A stretch of 64,000 nucleotides of DNA, from positions 2,914,001-2,978,000 of the forward strand of contig OZ234493.1 of NCBI GenBank assembly GCA_965153455.1, in the 5' to 3' direction. The translations under genes were made by a program, and so were the position numbers. Below the pieces are notes generated by a model. The model searched no databases. It saw only the letters and a program-made list of their open reading frames with translations, and was not told the origin of the DNA. Positions 25,159 to 37,722 of this stretch are shown here, piece after piece. Within the stretch, counting starts at the first letter, position 1. The number at the start of each line of letters is the position of its first letter. The stretch comes from Sphagnum compactum. Lineage: Eukaryota > Bryophyta > Sphagnopsida > Sphagnales.

Positions 25159-27417
25159 ATTTTTAAGTAGTATGGCAATAGGGAATGCTAAGGAAAAACA
25201 AAAAATAACAAGGAATGATGAACTAATAGTAAGGAACTACAAGGGATGTTGTGAGAATGACAAGGTACAACGCGAAATAGTAAAGAGATGGTGGGTTAAT
25301 GACAAGGGACAATGGAAATGATAAGCTAATGACAAGATAAAATGAGGAGTGGTTGATTTATGATAGATTAATAATTATAGCATTTTATAAAGAAATTGGG
25401 AGTTGTATGAATGATGGAGGACAACAAGGTGTTAAGGTGGACACCATTGAGAGGAAAAAAAAAGTTTTTCTTGTTGAGAAACAAATTAATGATGGGGTAT
25501 TAGGAAGGATGATGGGGAATGTCAAGGGTGACAATGGGTAGAAATGGGAGGGATAGCCAGGGCACTAAAGGAGACATCAAAAAGGATCAAGATGGATGGC
25601 TAGGGCACCTGAATGGATGCTACCAACAAAATTAAAATTAAAATTAAAGTTTTTTTTTTGGGGAGTTTGGCAATGGACAAGTGATGGGGACAATGAACTG
25701 GATGATGAGAGGCATCATGGTGGATGTGGGAGGCACCAAGAAGGACCTCAAATACATACAAGGTAAGTTTGGACCTTTTTTTGGACCCAAAAAAAAGAGA
25801 GGCATATTTAGGTTTAAATATATGGATGTAATTTTTTTTAAATCAATTTAAAAGGATGCCGAACTAATGTAACAAGACATCCTTCTTGGCAACGCTAGCA
25901 ATTTTGGAACTCTTCATCCAACAAGAATTCCTGGAAAGTCTTATTTTTTCACAAAATCATTCTTGATTTATGGACACAATGTAGTTTTCAACTTTTCCAT
26001 CTAAGGAGTATTGTATCTTGGACCATAATTCCCAATCATTAGAAGAAACAAAAATGTAGCAAATTTTTTATCACCATCTTTACATCTTTATTTATAAATT
26101 CACAAAAAGACATTTTGTTAAACATTATAAATAAGTTGACTTCTTCCATAAGAAAAACTTAACATTGTAAATTTTCTATTAAATTCCACAAACTAAACAT
26201 GTGAAAAATTATGAATCACAAATTTTACTACAAATTTTGACACCCAATCTCCTTGCCATCCAAAATAACTTGAGTCCAATTCAATTACTTTTCCTTAAAT
26301 ATGTAAACAATTCCTAGACCTAATTGTGAGAGTTTGTGATGACATTTTTTTGCCTCTTGCATGAGGATGGGTAAAGCCCTCGGGTGGGTGACATTCCCAA
26401 AATGTAGGACTGGACTTGGGCTACGGACCTGGTATCCAAATCACATAGCAATTTGCGAAAGTGCAGAACAAAACAACCCAATTTCCGGGTTTGAATCCTC
26501 AACAGATTTGACTCATTAACAACAGTAGGAAATGCTGGCTGACTCTATTGTGTACTGCTCATCAATGGTTGGCCCAACCACTCCAATTTTGTGCAAAACC
26601 ATGCTCTCCATATGTAAGAGCAGTCCACAGTTTGAAGGTGTTCTTGACAATGACACAAGAGCCTTTTGTATCTTCAATAACATCCTGAGAAAACGACATA
26701 TGTACATATCAAACTTCCAACTATCATTCTGCAGCCTCATTTGCAAAATAAGAGTAAATACAACATAACCCTTCTCCTGGCCTAATATATACCTGAACAG
26801 GACTGACAATTACACCACACACACAAACTTGACGCCAGTCCAGATCTAACAACACAAGAGCTGGTCAAAACATTAGTAGAAAAGTGTTGTATTTATCTTG
26901 GATTGAATTGTGGCCTCAACATCATCATGTAAAACAGGAAAGTTGCTTCCTCCCAGGGATGCTAAAGAATAAACAAATTCTACCTCTACGATTACAAAGG
27001 CCCAAAATTAACAGTGGCAACAAAAGCCCACAACGCAAGGGGATTCTTAACTCTCTCGCACCAACCCCAAATTCTACATATACAGATTCTCTTCCTATTG
27101 TGCCATGCCAAAGACATACCGATTACATGCAAATTGCTGATATCCTCTCCTTTGAGATTTCAATCGTTACAAAAGCTTTGTCTTCAGCTCCTGTCAGGCT
27201 CATTTGTTGACAATTCAACCACACAAGAAAGAAAAGCTTTGATTTTGTCGTCATAGGGTCGGGTGTAGGAAGGGGGAGGGGATGATGGTTTCGAAGCAGC
27301 ATCTATCTTCTGCCAATGACACACACAAGTGTGCAAAAATTTAACTGTTTTTCTCCAAAAGTCACTGCATCTTAGTTTGTGCATGACATCAAAAGCAGTG
27401 TCAGAAAAAAAAAAACA
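25159..27417. other. Spacer plus the likely 3' UTR of the S40 gene
   Basis: 25159-26500 is AT-rich with GATGA/AATGAC-rich simple patches near 25200-25550. 26500-27417 is less AT-rich, like the adjacent gene, and probably contains the minus-strand S40 3' UTR. No separate gene is supported. Confidence 0.4.
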
Positions 27418-27482
27418 CCTGTTTTCCTGAGAACTGCATTGTGGACTCAGCTCGAATACCTTCCTCATTTGAGGATCGGCCC
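27418..27482 (-). pseudogene. Degenerate duplicate of the S40 terminal box
   Basis: The segment repeats, with divergence, the last coding bases of the S40 gene at 27490-27556. Read on the minus strand it gives HNAVLRKTGV beside the gene's RTAVLRQTGF, with two in-frame stops upstream in the copy. It lies within 70 bases after the S40 stop, so it is a local tandem duplication, not an independent gene. It would be transcribed as 3' UTR. Confidence 0.7.
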
Positions 27483-27486
27483 TGTG

Positions 27487-28221
27487 TCAGTAATCAAGAA
27501 AACCCGTTTGCCTGAGAACTGCAGTGCGGACTCGGCTCAGATCCCTTCCTTTGAGAGTCCGCCCTGCACCCTCAAAGACAGAGAAAGTTGTGGCTTGGCT
27601 CTTGGCATACTCCCGGGCAAGAAACTCATGTGGAGGAAGCATTTTTTCCTGTGCATCATCTTTTCCTTCCTCCACAGTGTCATCAACCCAAGCAACTGAC
27701 TTAGTATGCGCCCCCAGGATTTTAGACCAGTCGGGCACATTCACAGGAGCTGATTGATGCATCATCTGGCGTGAGGTAGTCTCTCGATGGGCACAGCCAG
27801 TTGGTGGTATCATCCTGGAAGCTGTGGCAATTCTTCCAGGGGTCACTTCTCGGCCGCCACTGCTGCCCATACTTTGATGCCCTGAAGAGTTTGCCGGTTT
27901 CAATGGTGAGAGAGATGAGAGTCCAAGGGTACGTCCTCCACCATCTGCAAAAGCTACAGACAAGCCCGGATCCTTCTCTAACCCTAACCATCTCTTCCCA
28001 TTGTTGAAGAACCTGAAGGATTCGCTGCTATCCGTCCTGTAACTTCCTCCGCTTCCTCCGTAGCTAGTATGTGACTCCGGCGTGTTCTCCTCTGGCCATT
28101 CCTGCGCATCCCATACATCTTCCTCCTTCAATTCATTCTCATCTCCGGAATTCAGGACGGTGGAGTGTACCGGGGACGAAGAGATGCCGAGAAGCTTTTC
28201 TGCCCTAGTTAATCTTGCCAT
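27487..28221 (-). CDS. S40 family senescence regulator (DUF584)
   Basis: A single intronless frame of 244 residues, as is usual for plant S40 genes. Residues 1-16 include RAEKLLGI. An acidic segment DVWDAQEW lies at 35-42 and SFRFFNNGKRW at 68-78. The family core is QSAPVNVPDWSKIL (156-169), MLPPHEFLAREYA (194-206), and the basic terminal box TLKGRDLSRVR followed by TAVLRQTGF (to 241). Barley HvS40 and Arabidopsis AtS40-3 are nuclear proteins that modulate leaf senescence and stress responses; that role here is by family. The ATG at 28221 is preceded on the transcribed side by a (TC)12 tract at 28311-28334 and a GGTCT repeat, likely 5' UTR. A degenerate copy of the last box follows the stop. 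Confidence 0.93.
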   Translation of the reverse strand: MARLTRAEKLLGISSSPVHSTVLNSGDENELKEEDVWDAQEWPEENTPESHTSYGGSGGSYRTDSSESFRFFNNGKRWLGLEKDPGLSVAFADGGGRTLGLSSLSPLKPANSSGHQSMGSSGGREVTPGRIATASRMIPPTGCAHRETTSRQMMHQSAPVNVPDWSKILGAHTKSVAWVDDTVEEGKDDAQEKMLPPHEFLAREYAKSQATTFSVFEGAGRTLKGRDLSRVRTAVLRQTGFLDY

Positions 28222-28310
28222 TTGTGTTCTTCACTACAGATCTCTTTTCTGGTCTGGTCTGGTCTTTTCCTCTGAATACAAACAGGAAACAAAGTCCTTA
28301 CACCATTGGA

Positions 28311-28334
28311 TCTCTCTCTCTCTCTCTCTCTCTC
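28311..28334. repeat. (TC)12 microsatellite in the likely S40 5' UTR
   Basis: Twelve perfect TC units (GA on the transcript strand) about 90 bases upstream of the S40 ATG. GA repeats are frequent in plant 5' leaders and core promoters and can bind BPC/GAGA-type factors; activity here is inference. Confidence 0.85.
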
Positions 28335-29027
28335 AAAAAATCCAAAACAAAACCCTCGTTCAATCCATTCCCTTCAAGTACTTTGGCACGGAACAAAACT
28401 TGCAAGACGATGGAAGCCTGTTGTCCCTTCTTCTCCGAAAAATTTCTTCAGGTTTTCCTGATCTCTTGCACCACGACAAGCACTTCCGCTCTTCCACACA
28501 AACTTCGCCCACGGGCCCGCCAGCAGCAGCAACCTGGAATCGACAGCATATCATCAGCACATTTACTGACGCCTGATCGAAGCAACGCGAAAACAAGGAA
28601 AACAAAAAGCGGCTCAGCCACTCTAAAGGTGGACAAACGGAAGGGGGGAAATCCAAGTCAAAACAGGTGGCCACAAACTGTTTGCACAGCTTCTCCGACA
28701 AGCCGACAATCCATGAGAGCGCATGAATCCCTGTGGGTGGAGAGGTTAGGTGGGGTGGGTGAACGAAAGACTGAACGAACCTGACCGCTATTGAGCACCA
28801 AAAACGCAACCGAGAAGCTCGGAAGCTGCGGAAGAAGCTGCGGAAGAAGCTAGGAACCCCAGTTGAAGAAGCCGCGAGCGCGCGAGAGCGGAGATTGAAA
28901 GCGAGAAGAGAAAAACCTCGGGGCGGATATGGATGATGACGATGGCGATGGCGTTAGCCGGCAACAACAACAACAACAATGACACGCAGCAGCAACGAAA
29001 TTCCTCCATCCCCACACGGCGCTTTTC

Positions 29028-29412
29028 TCCCTTCCCATATCCATCCACCTACCCACTCCAAGATTACAGTCTCAACTGAGAGCTCTCATGGACGATAAAC
29101 CCATGCATCATCATTATCATCATCCACATAGATGAGATATGGAGTCAATAATGATCCAAAAGACGGCGAAATAGTAAAAAGACCACGTTTACGCAGAATA
29201 TGGATGAATATATATTAAAAGTCTACCCTTCCCACACCCACCAACCCATCCACCCACAGCCTAGATTACAGTCTCAACTGAGAGCTCTCATGGACGATAA
29301 ACCCATGCATCATCATCCACACAGATGAGATGTGCAAAACAAATTAACAATCCAAAAAGACGACGAAATGGAAGAGACCACCCCTCTACGCAGAAAATGT
29401 GGATGAATATTT
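29028..29412. repeat. Two-copy direct repeat of period 202 upstream of the S40 gene
   Basis: The sequence AGATTACAGTCTCAACTGAG followed by AGCTCTCATGGACGATAAAC starts at 29061 and recurs at 29263, then both copies share ATGCATCATCAT, GATGAGAT and a CTACGCAGAA-like end. Weaker similarity extends the units to about 29028-29229 and 29230-29412. The pair lies 0.8-1.2 kb upstream of the S40 ATG. Confidence 0.85.
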
Positions 29413-29565
29413 AAAAACATGAAAAATTCAGGCAAAAGAAAGGCGGGGTCGTGAAGCATTTGGGGAAGGGTTTTTTTTTTAATGAATATTTTATTTAATT
29501 TAATTTAATTATTTATTCATAATAATTTTAAATTTCTTTTTTTTTCTTTTTTCTTTTTTGCGCCA

Positions 29566-29660
29566 ATTTTGTGAGGTAGGTGTGCAACATCATACACAAG
29601 AAGACTTAGCCAAAGATGGCGAAATTCAGACTTTTTTTTTCTTCAAAATATGGCGACTTG
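29566..29660 (+). repeat. Short dispersed repeat, partial copy
   Basis: The start CCAATTTTGTGAGGTAGG and the later TTAGCCAAAGATGGCGA resemble the family seen complete at 59893, 60540 and 63130. The rest of this copy is not recognisable. Confidence 0.4.
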
Positions 29661-30089
29661 AGGTCATTTTTCCCAAGAAAAAAACCCTTTGTATGTACAA
29701 AGTTGCACAACATTTTATTTATTTTATTTTTAAAATTTTTTTTGGGGTCACACTTTTCTTGTGTCACTACTACTACAGTCCAAAAATTCACGACAACGAA
29801 TTTTTTTTTTTCAACGACAACGAATAAATTTTTTGTTGTTACATTCAGGGGAGTCAGGAATCGGGACCCATCGAGTTTTGTCACGGTCTAATCACTTTCA
29901 AGCAAAGCCGAAAGGCCGAGACATACATTGTGACCACCCCCCTTTCTATGAAAGAGCACGTATTCTTGGGGGGCCCGAGAGAGAGAGATCGGGTAGGCCG
30001 GGCATAAGGCTCATAGAGAATTACCGAACAACATAATGGGGGAAATTTTTATTACCTACTTTTATACAAAGCATCCATGAAGTCGTACA

Positions 30090-30290
30090 CACAAGCTAGC
30101 CAGATTATTTTTTTAAAATAAAAAATTCTACCAATTGCCAGATTTTTATTTATTAGTTCCAGTAGGTAGCCAAAAATATAGAAAAAGATTTTGGATTTTT
30201 TCCAACTTCCATATTAGTTACATGTGGCCAAATTTTTTGGCTAAATTCGCTTTCAAGATGATAGCCACCGTGGCTACATCACAAAATAGA
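30090..30290 (-). repeat. Short dispersed repeat, minus-strand copy
   Basis: Read on the minus strand: ATTTTGTGATGTAGCCA, then TTTAGCCAAAAAATTTGGC, then TTGGCTACCTACT and ATCTGGCAAT. The same order occurs at 59893-60085 and 63130-63330 on the plus strand. About 200 bases, no coding capacity. Confidence 0.6.
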
Positions 30291-33200
30291 AAATAGAAAA
30301 ACCCTACCCCAAACTCATAAACAATTTAATTTAATTTTGTTAGTTTGTCTTGGTCCCATCCCAACGTTCACATGCCCATTTTTTGGTGAGAATTAAAAAA
30401 ATCTCACCTTAGGTTTGCATTCTAATACCAAAACCCAAAAAAAAATTTGATTTTCCACCGTCAATACAACATCACAAACGTATGATTGTGTTAATTATAT
30501 TGGAATTTTTTTAATAATTTTTTTTTAAATTCATGTATTTACATTGGAGATTTCAAAATTAAAAAATTAAAGACATGTGAAATTGATTATATATATGTTT
30601 AAATGTGGAATTTGTTTTATGAAATTTAAAGTTTAATTAATTTTAGATATGTTTGAATTTATGGCCCAAATCCAAACATTAATTTAATTAATGTAAATTT
30701 TTGACATTTGAAAAAATATATACAATTAAATCAATGAAAAATATAATAATAATGAAAATATAAAAACCAATGATAAACCAACATTATTTGGTTGCCAAGT
30801 TAAACTCCCTATAATACCTAGCTATATTGTGGCTTGATTTATAGAGGTGGTTAAATTTTTTTCACATTGACATGCTTGGGGGGAGTATGTTTTGGGGTTT
30901 GCTTATTAATCTTTTAAGGGTTAAGAACTTTATATAAACCATGATCCCTAACTATAGTAAAGGGATAGTAGTTGGAATTTTGAGGGAAGGCATCTACAAT
31001 TGAAATCTACTTACTTAATTAAAATAAAATGGAAATTTCAAAGAAAGTAAAGATGAAAAGAGACATCAAATTATTTATGTCACATAACATTTATTTATAA
31101 TATGAACAAGACTCAAAGCCAAAAACATGATATTCAAAGGTGTCCTCATCTCTTCTCCTTACATCACATTAATGCTTATAAAATAATTTTTATGACATTG
31201 AGACTTCCATAAGGGCCATTTTCGGTATACTATCACATCCATATTTACAAACAATTGGATACATTTGTGATAAATTTGTAAATATGTAGAACTAATTGTC
31301 AATGACAATCTAACCTTGAAAGGTCTAAGAATTTCATATCATGACACAATGATATATCATATCATGATCAAAACATTAAGGAATCAAAGTTGAACACCTC
31401 AAAACTCAATCCTAAAACATGGCTTAATCCTCAACATATCCACATGCAATAAATAACCAAAGGTATGGACTAAATCTTTAGTGACCTACTATATTTTACA
31501 TATCTTAATATCACTTATTTACTTTATGGGCACTCCACATGTTATATGCTAACATTACTTCTAATACATTCCCAAGTAGTTTTGGATGACCCTTTTCTTT
31601 CACAAGATGTAAATTTAGTCTTTTGTCTATGTATAAATCAATGTTAGGAAATTAAAAATATTCAGTAAGTTCTCCAAATGAAAATTGCAATCGATTTTGG
31701 TTAGGTTTAAGGGTATTTCGATTGAAGCTTCAAAATTTGTTGATTCTTTTTTTGAATTTGGACCATGTTTATTGGCCTCTTGTTGAAATTGAAATCCAAT
31801 TTACTGAGCAACTATCCTTTTCAAATAGACTTAAATTCTTTAGCTATATATTAATACAAGTTTTTAACAAAATAACAATCAAGCGATTTTTTAGGTAAAT
31901 TATTTATTTTAATTGGGTGTACAATATAACTCAATTAATACATAATCTTTATATTGCGTGTTGTGTAATATTTGCAAAAACATAATGCGACAAATTTTTA
32001 GTTCTAACTGGGTGAAATGTAAAGAAAACTAAACCCAAACTTTAACTGAGCAAAATTTTAATTTTTTTGGGAAAATTCCATAATCATTTTTTTAGCAAAT
32101 CTACCCCTCGCCCCCCCCCCCCCTTGGGTAGTTGTTGTTTTTACCTTAATCATGTCTTATTGTCAGAATAATTTATTGTTTTCCCACCCCTTTGTGTATA
32201 AGGAAAAAGAAAATTATATTAGGGTTACCAAGTTTGTATTACACTTGAAAATACATTTGTTGGGTTGTCAACAAAGAGAATGATCTTGACAAAGAAGAGG
32301 TAGAAGATAAATATTTTTTTGAAAAACATGAATTCAAGGGAGGATTATAAGTGTGAAGATGTTCTACACTCGCAAGAATTCCTCGAAAAAGCACCCCAGG
32401 TCCCTTCCAAATCTCTTCCCAAATCCTCTCTTCTTCCATTACTCTGTTGGGCAAACTCCAAATCTATCTTCCATCTTTTTCTTGGCTATGGATCATCATC
32501 ATCATCATCAAGAGCTGCCGTTGGGTTTTACATTGAGCATAGTGCTTCCAGCAATAGAGCTTCATCAAACAAGACCACCTTCATGAGAGAAAAACCTCAC
32601 TGAATGTGAAGATTTCTACTGCTGAAGCTTCCTAGAATGCAAAAACCCTTCAACCTTCTTTTACTTTGGAACTTTGGGAGGAAATGCAATTTATTGATGG
32701 TTTTCATGTGCTTTTAGATTTTTGGTGTTGCAATGTAAAACTTTAGGCCCCACACACAAAATGGAAACACGAGATTTGACATCAAATCAAATCACATCTC
32801 ATTTTTTTCTTTTTAATGGAATTTATATATAACATCTAGATGTTCTATTATAACATCTAATATGAGACTTTGAAACCAGACTTTGGAATTAAATTCCCTA
32901 GATGTGAAAAAGTCAAAACCTAATTCATATTGAAATAGAATCCAACAACAAATTATTGTAAAAAACTATTCCATAATGAATACCTAACATGGTGAGTAAC
33001 CCCAATTTCATGAATTTATATGGAGGAGTGTTTAGCACAAGCCAATTGTTGTCAACATGGTTTGTTGCAAAGATTTTATTAAGTTTGCAAGTTGCAACCA
33101 AACATTCCATTTAAAAGAAAATATTCGGCAGATTAAAAGTTTCACATAATGTGGATTATAAAAAATGTTTAACTATTCAAACCATTCTTGTGGGATAGTT

Positions 33201-36118
33201 AAGCTTAGATTGTTATTGACCATTAGTGTCGCAACCCTAACCTTGGGCTCACGACCAAGGTGAGGGTTTGCAAAGGTGTGGGCCAATAGTGAAGCCCGAG
33301 AGTCACATTTCATGCTGCCAAGAGTGTAGGAGAGTGTGAGGGAATGAACCTCCACACTCCCAAGTGAACTCCCACTTTGGGAGCTAGAGTCCTGATGGAT
33401 TCCCAAATTTTCAGGGAACAATTGCAGGGGTCAAAACTCATTGGATTGAAAAAAATTCATATCATTGAAAAGCTTTTGAAACATAGATGTCTAAACTGGG
33501 CTTGCATGATCCATTTGGGTACTTAAAACACAAGTTATGGCCAAAAGAAGGGTCGGGAGTCAAACTGCCAATTTGACTCCCGACCACTAAAAGTCAAGAA
33601 TTGCCCTGATTTACTTGCGTGCAGATGGTGTGTCACATATAATTGGAAACCTCTCGATGAAGGCTACAACTTTACTTTAAACCTCACATCAATCGGAGAT
33701 CTACACAAAAAATTATGGGCCTCCAAAATTGCAAAAGTCCTAATTCGAAAATTTCGGGACAAAATGACATTTGGGTGCTGGCCCCGTGACCAGGCACAAA
33801 GAATACTATAAGGGGGAAGGTGGTGCCTTCCCCCAAGTTCAGGCCATGGTGAGTCTTGTGAGTATGTGTTTGCTCGTGGTTCGTCCATGCACCAAAAGTG
33901 TTTCAACTATGCATTAACCAACTTGTTGTTTGGTTTATGCAGGTCTGTGTGAATAATTGACACGCATGTCACTCGTCTTAGTCCCCATCCCGGAGCTCCA
34001 AGACGCCCCTTTACCCCCGAAGTGTTGCGAGGCAAAGAATGTACCCCAACTCCTTATCCTTTCGTTGTTTTCACCTTTGGATTCGCAATTGAATTTATCA
34101 AGGAATTTGGGGGTGCGTCAATTGGGACTTGTATATTTCCTTATAGGTAGGTAGGAAGGTGGTATATCTTTCAAGTTGGCATTCCCTAGGTAATTGATAT
34201 TCCTTTACTAGTTAAAATTAAGGCACTCACATCATTTATTAATAGATAAATGGATTTTCTTTTCTTTCTTTGGAAAAATTTCTAACATTCAATTTTCATG
34301 CAATTTTTTTTTAAGTTTCTCACGATACTTTAATGATGAGATCTAAAATATTTGGCATCTTCTCCATAAGCATATGTATGGATCTTCACAATGATCTTGA
34401 AAGGTGCAGAATCACCCATTGTCATTCCTTACACAATGGTGATCACAATGTCATCATCCACTTTCTTACTAATAAGTTTGTAGGTGCTCCTTATCACATA
34501 ACATGAAGTTGCATCTTTCTCTTTCACCAATGACACACAATAAGCAAGGTCAAGGAGAAGGAAGGAGTTGTTTTTTTTTTTTTTAATAGTTTGAAAGCTG
34601 AGGATTTTCAAAATAAGGATTGAAAGTAAGATTTATTATGCCTTGTCATTTTGCATCCCCTTTTTCTATCCCCTTCTCATTTGTTTAAAGTTTTCTTGCA
34701 TGTTCTCAAAGCTTGGCAAGGATGTCCCTATGTTACAAGACACATGCAATTTTTCTTTGTTAATTTTGTTCCAAACTTGGGATAGAAGCATTACGAGAAC
34801 TCCTTCTAGGCACGTATAGGGTGTGTTGAATGGATAAGCCTTCGAATTAATTAAGTGAAATTGCTTGAAGAACTTGTAAACTAGGGCATGAATTCTTTTG
34901 GATAGATATAGGGGGTGAAGAATGGAGGTAGGTTACATTTATACTTTTGGGTAGATATATAGGGGTTGGAGAGTGGAGGTAGGCTAAATGAATAAGTATT
35001 TGAATTAATTATGTGAATTTGCTTGAAGAACATGTAAATTAGGGCATGAATTCTTTTGAGTGGGTATAAGGTGTGAAAAATAGAAAACATAATTGGTGTT
35101 TCCCACTATTAATTCACATAATTACAATGTTTCCCACCATGAATTCGCATCACAAGTGGAATTGATGGAAACAAAAGTGGAATCGATAGTTGATTATGGA
35201 TCCTATGGAAGCAAAGAATGTTAAACCATACCTGAATAAAACACCAAATCAAGTTTTGTATTATGGAACAAACATGAAAGGTCAAGTTCCACCCGGGAAC
35301 ACATCAAGTTTAATAGAGCAAATGTTGTTTTGTTAGGTGGAAAGGGGCGCTACCAAGGCTTGTTCCAAACCTTAACAAGTGTTCCCCATTGTGGACTCCC
35401 TTAACTACAATGTTCCCCACTATCAATATTCATCACAAGTGGAATTCGAAAACCTAAACACATAACCAGCAAATGGACCAATTTGTCCCAACTTGGAAAA
35501 AGTCTAAAAGAAGTAAGGTTTAAGAACCCTAAACCTTACCTAAAAAATAAGACACCAAAATTGGTTGTATGGCCTTGAAACAATAGGATGGGGTCTAGCC
35601 TCTATGGCCATTATAAGTCACATTTTGGAAGAAAGTTTAGCAACGTCAACACTAGTTATATTATTTTCAAAAAAGTAAACATTTTTAGGAATTTAAAAAA
35701 TAAAAATATTTTTTGTGTGAAGGAGGATTAAAAAATATATAAGAATTTTTAAATATTTTATTTTTCACAATGGAATTTTCAAAATAAAATTATTATTCGA
35801 CACTTACATGTTGAACTTGCCATGGTACTACTGCAACATGTCCAAAATAGCAGGGTTATTTGCTTATAAATTATGGTCACATAAACAATTAAAATTCCAT
35901 CACCTTCATTGGATTGCCTAGTAATGTTTTTGCCCATAACATTATATAATTATTCATCTAGTTACTTGTGATTTGTAAAACAATGTCTAGGGATCCTTGG
36001 GTATCATCATTGGATTGACCATTACATAGTGGGCAATGGGTGGCTAGCTACCATAGTGAAACCAACAACACCCACTAGCACATCATGAAAGATGGTTGGG
36101 AACTTATCACACAACAAT
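30291..36118. other. AT-rich gene desert
   Basis: No gene is supported. Contents seen: a C-tract at 32110-32123, a CAT repeat near 32491-32508 inside a 32-codon frame beginning MDHHHHH, a perfect 14-bp hairpin at 33551-33585, and a moderately GC segment 33220-34130 that could be an old LTR but has no second copy in the window. Two related 60-base stretches around GAATTCTTTTGGATAGATAT occur near 34890 and 35050. Confidence 0.4.
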
Positions 36119-36279
36119 TTTCTATTGGGTTATATTTCCTTAACCAATTACCATGGTGGTTAGTTCAATTGTTTCTTTTACTACCTACTAACTAACAACC
36201 TGCACACTTGGTGTGGGTTGTTAGTAGGTAGGTAGTAAAAATAACCCTTACCTATGTATATACTATAAACCATGCCTAT
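36119..36279. repeat. Hairpin-bearing dispersed repeat, copy 2 (left part)
   Basis: Matches 9531-9735. The hairpin has arms at 36177-36200 and 36216-36240 (TTTTACTACCTACTAACTAA... against GGTTGTTAGTAGGTAGGTAG...), about 23 of 25 pairing, with a 15-base loop. The copy is interrupted at CCTAT by the LTR at 36280-37373 and resumes at 37374-37420 with the same CCTACTTACC...TATCTACTTACA tail. Confidence 0.6.
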
Positions 36280-37373
36280 TGTTAACATGTAAAAATCTAT
36301 AGACTAGTTAATTCTATAGGCGCTTCCTAATAATTAATAGTTACTAGTGGTAGACTTACCATCCCTTATTAAAGGGGTGAAGCTACTGGGATTAAGTAGC
36401 TTGAGTTAGGAAATGGTTGCGAGGTAATCCACCCAATCATTTGGGAGATTTCTAGAAAGGAATTAGGACAAAGGCCTTATTTTATAAGGGTTAATGTGGG
36501 CTTTGTGTGGTTTGTGGAGAAGGAAGATTAAAGAAAGTGTTGGGGGATTTATATGGCATTTGATACTTTTGTAGTGTGTGTGAGGAATGGAGGAATGTGT
36601 ATACACTTTGTGTGTGATTTTAATGGAAGATGGTTGAAAGACTTGAATATCTTATGTTGTGTCTCTATTCCACTAGCAAGTGTGGAAAGTAGGTCAATTG
36701 GAAATTGTACAATTAAGTTTGTTCCTTTGAAATGGTAGTCTACATTGTTTTTAGAATAGAGAGCAAGAGGCACACCATTTAATAACATTTGGAAAGGTAA
36801 GTGGTTGGTTGCCACATGAAGGTAGCAACCCATATCGGGGGTAGAAATCAAAGTGAGAAAACTAATAGGTAGCCATTTGTAGGTTGAACATGCGATAAGC
36901 ATTGGCTATGAGGGAATACAACAATTGTAAACGATAAATAACAGTGTGAAAGCTCTCTTGAATAGCTGCAGGCGACAATAAAAGGCCTATAGTCATGGAA
37001 ATGGAATAGTGGTTGTAAAAGGTCTGCAGACCCCAATAAAACAACATCGGGGGAGTTGAAGGTATTGTAGAACCTTGGAAAGTAGCTAAGTTATCATATT
37101 CTACTTCTTTTCATGTTGTCCTTTTCTACTTTCTTCCCTTGCCTCCTTGGATTAAACTATTTATAAGAAGGTAGGTCTATACTTAAACAACAAACCTTTT
37201 ACCTTCCTCCTTTGTTCTTTGTATAACTTTTTACTTATTACTTGAATAGTGTAATAAAGTAAGCTAGTGAGGGTAGTTTCTTTTTGATGAGTAATAAAAC
37301 ATTGACCTTGCCCCCTCGATCTTACCTCCTGGGAAACGGCAATGATTGAGGGTCGCAATTTCACCCCTTAACA
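36280..37373. mobile_element. Solo-LTR-like repeat, copy 2
   Basis: Starts TGTTAACATGTAAAAATC and ends TTTCACCCCTTAACA. Flanked by CCTAT on the left and CCTAC on the right, a five-base target duplication with one mismatch, and it splits the hairpin repeat. 1094 bases, diverged relative of 23907-25158 without that copy's internal duplication. No gag or pol lies beside it, so it looks like a solo LTR left by recombination. Confidence 0.7.
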
Positions 37374-37420
37374 CCTACTTACCTAATAGTCACCTATTTT
37401 CTTACCTATCTACTTACATA

Positions 37421-37722
37421 TCATATATATTAATTCAGACAGTCCGTCTGTCTGTGACGGAGGTTTTGGGGGGTGGGGGAGGGAGAGGCCGGTGAAACAG
37501 CGGGTGACAGGTGACGAAGCGGGGGGGGCCAGCACGGGGCGGGAAGTTAATTATATATAACAGGGGAACGGGGGGGGGGATCAACGGGTTAAAGAATCGG
37601 AGTGGAAAATGCGAAGGACGGGGGGGCGGGGGGGTCGACGGGGTAAAGAACCGGAGTGGGCAATGGGAAGGACCGGGCGGGGGGGAGCTCGACGGGTGCA
37701 TTATGCACCGGGTTCACACTAG
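37421..37722 (+). mobile_element. Non-autonomous Helitron-like element, short class
   Basis: Starts TCATATATATTAATTCAG after host A and ends with the hairpin GGTGCATTATGCACC (37695-37709), GGGTTCACA and CTAG before host T. 302 bases. It shares both termini and a G-rich interior with the minus-strand element at 18069-18374. It is inserted in the tail of the hairpin repeat, 47 bases after the solo LTR. Confidence 0.82.

Noticed and set aside
26516-26809. 97-codon minus-strand frame downstream of S40
   Set aside because: No recognisable motif; better explained as part of a long 3' UTR or spacer.
32491-32586. 32-codon frame starting MDHHHHH
   Set aside because: Rests on a CAT repeat; no homology or gene context.
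33220-34130. Possible LTR or gene segment of higher GC
   Set aside because: No TG...CA boundaries, no second copy in the window, and no coding motif could be shown.
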